A stretch of 55,926 nucleotides of DNA. Origin: an uncultured Collinsella sp. (lineage in GTDB: Bacteria > Actinomycetota > Coriobacteriia > Coriobacteriales > Coriobacteriaceae). Positions 50,233 to 55,926 of the stretch are shown one piece after another (the first letter of the stretch is position 1; every line of letters begins with the position of its first letter). The stretch covers positions 1 to 55,926 of the forward strand of contig UQHT01000017.1 of the NCBI GenBank assembly GCA_900540875.1. The letters are read 5' to 3'. Both the position numbers and the translations under genes were made by a program. The notes under the pieces are model-generated. The model did not search any database. It saw nothing but the letters and a program-made list of their open reading frames with translations, and was not told the origin of the DNA.

Positions 50233-53200
50233 CTACTTCTTAATACCGCGCCCCAGACGCTCGGCGACCGACGCCACGGCCTCCTCGCTGGCCGGTCCGC
50301 AGCTCACGCAACCGTCGTGGGCGCGCATCTGGCCGGTAACCTCGTCCATCGCGAGCGGCGCCACCTTCTCGAGCTTAAAGCCCTTGCCGGCGCGCATGTT
50401 CTCCTTGGCCACGCTGATCATGAGCTTAATGCGGTTGAGCTGGTTGACCTCGGACGCACCAGGATCATAGTCCACCGCGACGATATTGCTCTCGGGGTGC
50501 TGACGGCGCAGCTCCTTGATCACGGCCTTGCCCACCACGTGGTTGGGCAGGCACGCAAAGGGCTGCGTACAGATAATGTTGGGCGCACCGTGATCAATCA
50601 GGTCGAGCATCTCGGCCGTGAGCAACCAGCCCTCGCCCATGTTGTTGCACACCGAAAGCACCGTGCGGGCCTTGACGGCCATGGTGCCGATGCGCTCGGG
50701 CGCCTCGAAGCGGCGGGACTTCTCGAGCATCTCCTCCACCGGCGTGCGCATCCAGTCCACAAGCTTGATGAGCGCTTGCATGCCCGCGCGTGTAGTAGCA
50801 GAGCTTCCCAGCTCGTCTTTCTGCAGCTCGGCGTTGCTCATGGAGTAGAGGAAGAAGTCGAGCAGGCCCGGTACCACGGCCTCGCAGCCCTCGCGCTCGA
50901 TGACATCGACCACGTGGTTATTGGCTGTGGGGTGGAACTTGACCAGGATCTCACCGACCACGCCCACGCGCGGCTTGGTGCCCTCGCCCACGAGCGGCAT
51001 GGTGTCGAACGCGCGGATGGCCTCGCGGCACAGCTTGGTGTAGTTGTGGCGGTTAAACTTGGGCGCCAGCTTGCGGGCACGCGCCATGTACTCCTCGTAG
51101 AGCGCGTTGGCGGCACCGGGCGTGGCCTCGTACGGGCGGCAGCGGTAGAGCATCTGCATCATCACGTCACCAAAGAGCACCGCGTAGACTGCCTGCTTAA
51201 GCAGCGCCGGCGTCAGCTTAAAGCCGGGGTTGTCCTCGCCCAGCGCCACGGCCGAAAGCGAGATCACGGGGATCTCGGGGTGGCCGCTCTCGCGCAGGGC
51301 CTTGCGGATGAGCGCGATGTAGTTGGTGGCACGGCAGCCGCCGCCGGTCTGGCTGATGACCACGGCGGTCTTGGACAGGTCGTACCGACCGCTCTCGATG
51401 GCCTCCATAATCTGGCCCGTCACCAGAATCGACGGGTAGCAGATGTCGTTGTTCACGTAGCGCAGGCCTGCCTCGACGGCGTCGTGATCGGTCGAAGGAA
51501 GCAGCTCCAGGTTGTAGCCGGCACCGCGGAACACCTCTTTGACCAGGTCAAAGTGGATCGGCGCCATCTGCGGGCACAGGATGGTGTAGCCCTCCTCGCG
51601 CATCTGCTCGGTAAAGGGCACCTTGGGCCACGCGGTCGAAGTACTCTCGCGCTGGGCCTCAAACGTGTACTTGCGGCTCGCGAACGCGGGGGCATCCGTG
51701 GAGGGCGCCACCGGCGCGGCATCGCCCTGCTCGTAGGCCTCGCCCGCGGCCGTGGCCTCGGCCAAGCGCTCGGCCTCCTGGTCCTTAAGCGCCGCCATGA
51801 GCGAGCGGATGCGGATGCGCGCGGCGCCCAGGTTTGACACCTCATCGATCTTGAGCACGGTGTAGATCTTGCCGCTGGCTTCCAGAATCTCCTGCACCTG
51901 GTCGGTGGTCAGAGCGTCCAGGCCACAGCCGAAGGAATTGAGCTGGATCAGATCCAGGTCGTTGCGCATCGTCACAAAACGGGCGACGGCATACAGGCGG
52001 CTGTGGTACATCCACTGGTCGACGACGCGAATCGGACGCTCAGGCTTTACCAGGTGCGCGAGCGAATCCTCGGTAAAGACCGCAAAGCCAAAGCTCGAGA
52101 TAAGCTCGGGCAGGGCATGGTTGATCTCGGGGTCGTTATGGTAGGGGCGGCCGGCGAGCACAATGCCGTGGCCACCGTGGTCCTCGACCCACTTAAGAGC
52201 CTCCTCGCCCATGGTCTGGATGTCCTCATGGAAACGCGCATCGGCCTCAAAGGCGGCGTTGACGGCGGCATCAACCTCGGAGCGCGTGATCTTGGGTCCA
52301 CGCACGCGACCGCGACCGGCTTGCGCATCGGCCACACGGTCGACGGCGAGCACCTGATACAGGCGGCGCTTGAGCTCGGTCTTGTCGTGATAGGGCACAA
52401 ACGGATACAGGAACTCGATGTTCTGCTCGCGAATCTCGTCGATGTTGAGCGCCAGCGCCGTGGGGTAGCTCATGACGATGGGACAGTTGTAACAGTTGCC
52501 GGCGGTCGGATCCTCCTTGCGCTCCCAGCGCACGCACGGCATCCAAATGAAGTCGACATCGCGGTCGATGAGGTTCATCACATGGCCGTGGCTCATCTTG
52601 GCCGGATAGCACACGCTCTCGGACGGCATGGACTCGATACCCGCCTGGTAGGTCTTCTTGCTCGACTGGTCGGACAGCTGCACGCTAAAGCCCAGGCGCG
52701 TAAAGAACGCATGCCAGAAGGGGTAGTTCTCGTACATGTTGAGCGCGCGCGGAATGCCCACGGTGCCGCGCGGGGCCTCGTCGGGGCTCAGCACCTCGCG
52801 GTTAAAGAGCAGCTCGTTTTTCTTTTTGAAGAGGTTGGGGGCCTCGGTCTTCTGCTTTTTGTGGCCGGCGCCCTTCTCGCAACGGTTGCCGGTAATGAAG
52901 CGCCTACCGCCGCCAAAGTCGTTCACAGTAAGCTGGCAGTTGTTAGAGCAACGGCCGCAGCGGACATGCTTTTGCGTCACGGTGAGGTGTGCGATATCCT
53001 CAGCCGAAAGGATGGTCGAGGTGCCGTCGGCGCCGGCGCGATCGCGGGCGAGCAGGGCCGCACCGTAGGCGCCCATGCAGCCGGCGATGTCAGGGCGCAC
53101 GGCATGCACGCCGGTGAGCTGCTCAAACGCGCGCAGCGTGGCATCGGACATAAAGGTGCCGCCCTGGACGATCACCTGGCTGCCGATCTCCTTGGGGTCG

Positions 53201-55014
53201 CGCAGCTTAATGACCTTGAACAGGGCATTCTTAATGACGGAATAGGACAGGCCGGCCGCGATGTCGCCCACCGTGGCGCCTTCCTTTTGCGCCTGCTTGA
53301 CGCGCGAGTTCATAAAAACCGTGCAGCGGCTGCCCAGGTCGACGGGGGCCTTGGCATGGATGGCGGCATCGGCGAACGCGCGCACGTCCATGTTCATAGA
53401 GACGGCGAAGCTCTCGATAAAGCTGCCGCAACCCGACGAGCAGGCCTCGTTGAGCATGATGTGCTCGATAACGCCGTCCTTGACGCGCAGGCACTTCATG
53501 TCCTGGCCGCCGATGTCCAGGATAAACTCGACGCCGGGCAGGAACGCCTTGGCGCCGCGCAGGTGCGCGACGGTCTCGATCTCGCCGGAATCGGCCTTGA
53601 GGGCCTCGATGAGTAGCGCCTCACCGTAGCCCGTGGTGGTCACGTGGCCGATGGTGCAGCCCGCAGGGATGTGGTTGTAGAAATCGGCCATGATGACCTT
53701 GGCCGTGCCCAGGATGTCGCCGTTGTTGTTGCCGTACCAGGTGTGCAGCAGCTGGCCGTCCTCGCCCACGAGCGCGGCCTTCATGGTGGTGGAACCGGCG
53801 TCGATGCCGATGAACACACGGCCGGTGTAGCCGTCGAGCTTGCCCTTGGGGACGACCTCGGTGTCGTGGCGGGTCTTGAACTCGGCAAAGTCCTCGTCGG
53901 TGGCAAAGAGCGGATCCAGGCGCTCGACCTCAGCACCCTGCGTGTCGCCCAAGCTGTCGATAGCCTCGATGAGCTGCGGGAACGTGCTGAGCTTGTTGGA
54001 CTCGTGCGCCATGGCGGCGCCGCTCGCCACAAACAGGTGGGCGTTTTGGGGCACAATGCGGTGCTCCTCGTCCAGGTTGAGCGTGAGATAGAAGCGGTGG
54101 CGCAGCTCGGAGAGATACTGCAGCGGGCCGCCCAGGAAGGCGACGTTGCCGCGAATGGGACGGCCGCACGCCAGACCCGAGATGGTCTGGGTCACGACGG
54201 CCTGGAAGATGGAGGCGGCCACGTCCTCGGGACGGGCGCCCTCGTTGAGCAGCGGCTGGACGTCGGTCTTGGCAAAGACGCCGCAGCGGCTGGCGATGGG
54301 ATAGATGGTGGTGGCGTTGGCCGCGAGCTCGTTGAGGCCGCTCGCGTCGGTGTGCAGCAGGGTTGCCATCTGGTCGATGAACGCGCCCGTACCGCCGGCG
54401 CAGGTACCGTTCATGCGCTGCTCGATGCCGTTATCGAAGTAGATGATCTTGGCGTCCTCGCCGCCCAGCTCGATGGCGACGTCGGTGGCCGGGATGAGGG
54501 TCTCGACGGCGCGTTTGCTGGCGATGACCTCCTGGACAAACTCCAGCTCGAGCCACTGGGACAGCAGCAAACCGCCCGAGCCGGTAATGGCGCAGGTCAT
54601 TTGGGCCGTCGGCAGCACGGTCGCAGCACCCTCGAACAGGTCACGGGCGCAAGCGCGGACATCGGTGTGATGGCGCTGGTACTTGGCGTACACGATCTGG
54701 TTGTCGTCGTTGAGCACGGCGAGCTTGACGGTGGTGGAGCCCACGTCGATGCCCAGGTGCAGGTTACCGTGGGCGGCCTCGGGGTTGAAAATCGCGCCTT
54801 CGGGGGCGTGGGCGGCGGCTACGGGCTCAGTGGCGGTAGCGGGCTCGCTAGTGACGGACGCCTCCCCTGCCACGTTCTTGGCATCGGCAACTGCCTCGGC
54901 AACTTTCTCGACAGCCGCGGTCGCGGCCTTCTGCGCGGCGTCCATCACGGTGGGCGCGGCCTCGCGTGCGGCAGCGACCATGCGGTCCTTAATGCCCTCG
55001 ACGAGCTTGCTCAT
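50233..55014 (-). CDS. Double BcrA/BadF-type activase fused to a 2-hydroxyacyl-CoA dehydratase-like domain
   Basis: 1593 residues. After an unusual Ala-rich helical N-terminus (~1-80) come two ATP-hydrolysing activase domains. The first has LGIDVGSTTVKLAVL (88 on), ELGGEDAKI and NGTCAGGTGAF. The second has IGIDAGSTTMKAALV, DIGGQDMKCL and NEACSSGCGSF, whose cysteines bind the bridging [4Fe-4S] cluster. The C-terminal half is DUF2229/HgdB-like (GIPRALNMYENYPFWHAFF, GRPYHNDPEINH, SFGCGLDALTTDQV, GGGCRATNYI). Activases inject low-potential electrons into dehydratases or double-cubane proteins. Here donor and acceptor modules are on one chain. The substrate is unknown. GAGGAG precedes the start, 11 bases after the TetR stop. 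Confidence 0.88.
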   Translation of the reverse strand: MSKLVEGIKDRMVAAAREAAPTVMDAAQKAATAAVEKVAEAVADAKNVAGEASVTSEPATATEPVAAAHAPEGAIFNPEAAHGNLHLGIDVGSTTVKLAVLNDDNQIVYAKYQRHHTDVRACARDLFEGAATVLPTAQMTCAITGSGGLLLSQWLELEFVQEVIASKRAVETLIPATDVAIELGGEDAKIIYFDNGIEQRMNGTCAGGTGAFIDQMATLLHTDASGLNELAANATTIYPIASRCGVFAKTDVQPLLNEGARPEDVAASIFQAVVTQTISGLACGRPIRGNVAFLGGPLQYLSELRHRFYLTLNLDEEHRIVPQNAHLFVASGAAMAHESNKLSTFPQLIEAIDSLGDTQGAEVERLDPLFATDEDFAEFKTRHDTEVVPKGKLDGYTGRVFIGIDAGSTTMKAALVGEDGQLLHTWYGNNNGDILGTAKVIMADFYNHIPAGCTIGHVTTTGYGEALLIEALKADSGEIETVAHLRGAKAFLPGVEFILDIGGQDMKCLRVKDGVIEHIMLNEACSSGCGSFIESFAVSMNMDVRAFADAAIHAKAPVDLGSRCTVFMNSRVKQAQKEGATVGDIAAGLSYSVIKNALFKVIKLRDPKEIGSQVIVQGGTFMSDATLRAFEQLTGVHAVRPDIAGCMGAYGAALLARDRAGADGTSTILSAEDIAHLTVTQKHVRCGRCSNNCQLTVNDFGGGRRFITGNRCEKGAGHKKQKTEAPNLFKKKNELLFNREVLSPDEAPRGTVGIPRALNMYENYPFWHAFFTRLGFSVQLSDQSSKKTYQAGIESMPSESVCYPAKMSHGHVMNLIDRDVDFIWMPCVRWERKEDPTAGNCYNCPIVMSYPTALALNIDEIREQNIEFLYPFVPYHDKTELKRRLYQVLAVDRVADAQAGRGRVRGPKITRSEVDAAVNAAFEADARFHEDIQTMGEEALKWVEDHGGHGIVLAGRPYHNDPEINHALPELISSFGFAVFTEDSLAHLVKPERPIRVVDQWMYHSRLYAVARFVTMRNDLDLIQLNSFGCGLDALTTDQVQEILEASGKIYTVLKIDEVSNLGAARIRIRSLMAALKDQEAERLAEATAAGEAYEQGDAAPVAPSTDAPAFASRKYTFEAQRESTSTAWPKVPFTEQMREEGYTILCPQMAPIHFDLVKEVFRGAGYNLELLPSTDHDAVEAGLRYVNNDICYPSILVTGQIMEAIESGRYDLSKTAVVISQTGGGCRATNYIALIRKALRESGHPEIPVISLSAVALGEDNPGFKLTPALLKQAVYAVLFGDVMMQMLYRCRPYEATPGAANALYEEYMARARKLAPKFNRHNYTKLCREAIRAFDTMPLVGEGTKPRVGVVGEILVKFHPTANNHVVDVIEREGCEAVVPGLLDFFLYSMSNAELQKDELGSSATTRAGMQALIKLVDWMRTPVEEMLEKSRRFEAPERIGTMAVKARTVLSVCNNMGEGWLLTAEMLDLIDHGAPNIICTQPFACLPNHVVGKAVIKELRRQHPESNIVAVDYDPGASEVNQLNRIKLMISVAKENMRAGKGFKLEKVAPLAMDEVTGQMRAHDGCVSCGPASEEAVASVAERLGRGIKK

Positions 55015-55025
55015 TGTCTCTCCTC

Positions 55026-55736
55026 TTAGTTGTTGGACTCGACGGTTGCGGCGGTGTCGGCCGCGTCCTCGAGCTGCAAGTTCAATAGCTTCATGCCGTA
55101 TTCCGGCACGTTGATATCGATGGGTTGGCCATACAGGTCACCAGGGCGCACAAAAGCGAGCACCGTCATAATGCGTGCCATGGCCTCGGGCGATTCGGTG
55201 AGCCCACGCTCAAACCAGCGCTGAATCAGGCCGACCTCGGCACTCACGACGTAGGTGACGTAGTAGTCAAAGAACGTGCCCAGCGCCAGGCCCAAAATGC
55301 CCGTCTGCGCACGCGGCACCACAGCCTCACGCGCGGTGTCGATAATCCTATTAATGAAGGCCTGGTCGCCGCCCGGACCCAGCAGCGCACCGATTAAGTC
55401 GCGGTTGGCCGCAAGATAACGCAGCAACTCAACCGAACCGGGCGCCGGCTCGAGCTCATCGATGTTGTGATAGAGATCGGGCAGCTGAGCTGCGGTGATG
55501 AGCTCAATGCGCTCACGGATCTCGACCAGCAAGCCGTCCTCGATTTGATTGATAAAGTCGGGAATATCGCGGTAGTGCGAATAGAACGTGCGGCGCGTAA
55601 GGCCGGCGCGCTCGGTGAGCGACGCGACATTAATGCGCGAAAGGTCGCCGCTTTCGGCAAGCTCGCTGGCAAGTGCCTGGCGAAGGGCACGCTGCGAGCG
55701 AAGGGACCGGCGATCGCATTTCTCGAGCTGGGACAA
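55026..55736 (-). CDS. TetR family transcriptional regulator
   Basis: 236 residues from a TTG start at 55736 (AGGAGG upstream; no better ATG nearby). The N-terminal helix-turn-helix is INVASLTERAGLTRRTFYSHYRDIPDFI (~35-62 in two pieces). A larger C-terminal ligand or dimer domain follows. It has the form of TetR members with a TetR_C-like domain (FFDYYVTYVV). It is co-transcribed with the activase gene, so it probably controls its own operon through the palindromes upstream. Confidence 0.88.
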   Translation of the reverse strand: MSQLEKCDRRSLRSQRALRQALASELAESGDLSRINVASLTERAGLTRRTFYSHYRDIPDFINQIEDGLLVEIRERIELITAAQLPDLYHNIDELEPAPGSVELLRYLAANRDLIGALLGPGGDQAFINRIIDTAREAVVPRAQTGILGLALGTFFDYYVTYVVSAEVGLIQRWFERGLTESPEAMARIMTVLAFVRPGDLYGQPIDINVPEYGMKLLNLQLEDAADTAATVESNN

Positions 55737-55757
55737 GCGTCCTCCTTGTTACTCAGC

Positions 55758-55802
55758 CTGTGCGCTATTGCACAGTGCGAGTATTATTGCACACCGTGTG
55801 CA
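55758..55802 (-). promoter_or_regulatory. Candidate TetR operator pair
   Basis: Two palindromes with related half-sites lie directly upstream of the regulator: CTGTGC-GCTATT-GCACAG (55758-55775) and TGCACA-CCG-TGTGCA (55788-55802). AATAAT between them could be a -10 on the minus strand. Confidence 0.6.
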
Positions 55803-55828
55803 TCAACACGTAAAGGCAATATTTGGGA

Positions 55829-55857
55829 TGTGACGAAGGGGCAGTTCCTTTGTCACA
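55829..55857. repeat. Hairpin with GGGGCAG core near the right edge
   Basis: TGTGACGAAGG (55829-55839) pairs with CCTTTGTCACA (55847-55857), one G-T, around GGCAGTT. It has the same design (own stem, G-rich core) as the stop-anchored hairpins, here upstream of the TetR gene. Nothing else was seen in 55803-55926. Confidence 0.55.
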
Positions 55858-55926
55858 TTAGGTTGCGCTCAGGGTTGATTTTCAATCTCAACGCAACAGC
55901 CTGAACGGACCCCGCGTTTCCGCAGC

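Noticed and set aside
50317..55029. Long plus-strand open frames opposite the activase gene (several of 460-540 codons)
   Set aside because: Antisense shadows; the minus-strand frame carries clear domains and a ribosome binding site.
1..55926. CRISPR arrays
   Set aside because: No regularly spaced direct repeats of 23-40 bases were seen. The spaced repeats present are pairs or palindromes.

Overview
The window looks like high-GC Coriobacteriia chromosome, most likely Collinsella (a gut actinobacterium). This is judged from gene content and codon use, not from a database search. Most genes lie on the minus strand and are housekeeping genes. In minus-strand reading they include a 3' fused lysS preceded by greA, tatA with tRNA-Pro, veg-ispE, rdgB-dtd, rph, murI, a HAD hydrolase, murE, asnB, the arginine operon argCJBD behind an ArgR operator, and an FMN-riboswitch-controlled unit (ribU, fused ecfA, ecfT, two flavin-type split-barrel genes). 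They continue with groESL, an amidohydrolase, a DUF4013-type membrane protein, yitT, an amaP/asp23 envelope-stress unit, yebC, a DUF6020-type membrane protein, lgt, a nifU-like gene, comEB and coaX. Plus-strand genes are tRNA-Val, an M20 peptidase, an OPT transporter, a DUF389 protein and a LysR regulator. The right end holds a TetR gene and a 1593-residue double-activase/dehydratase-type protein.

The left end (about 1-930) does not belong to this chromosome. lysS loses the end of its tRNA-binding domain and runs in frame into the C-terminal half of a membrane acyltransferase, followed by the start of a polysaccharide-export ABC permease. This is most simply an assembly join, though a real recombination is possible.

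The most interesting region is an AT-rich island at about 45050-49950. It carries two small Cys-rich peptide genes (54 and 56 aa, 6 and 7 Cys), a radical SAM/SPASM maturase, an ABC exporter, a CPBP-like membrane protein and a divergent LysR regulator. This is a candidate radical-SAM RiPP system, with all genes of the biosynthetic unit overlapping or closely spaced. The island sits between two copies of the 3' end of the neighbouring activase gene: an intact copy on the right and a decayed copy with an internal deletion on the left.

The intergenic DNA is also unusual. (i) Two palindromes of identical geometry (38-bp perfect arms, 69-nt centre, 145 bp in all) but unrelated sequence flank groESL. 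(ii) Short hairpins with variable stems and a conserved GGGACAGG-like loop begin at or just after the stop codons of several minus-strand genes, in two cases sharing bases with the stop. (iii) Several MITE-like elements without any coding capacity have 20-33 bp inverted ends. (iv) A 67-bp sequence including the tRNA-Val 3' end and its terminator is repeated 187 bp downstream. No CRISPR array, transposase, integrase, rRNA or origin was seen.
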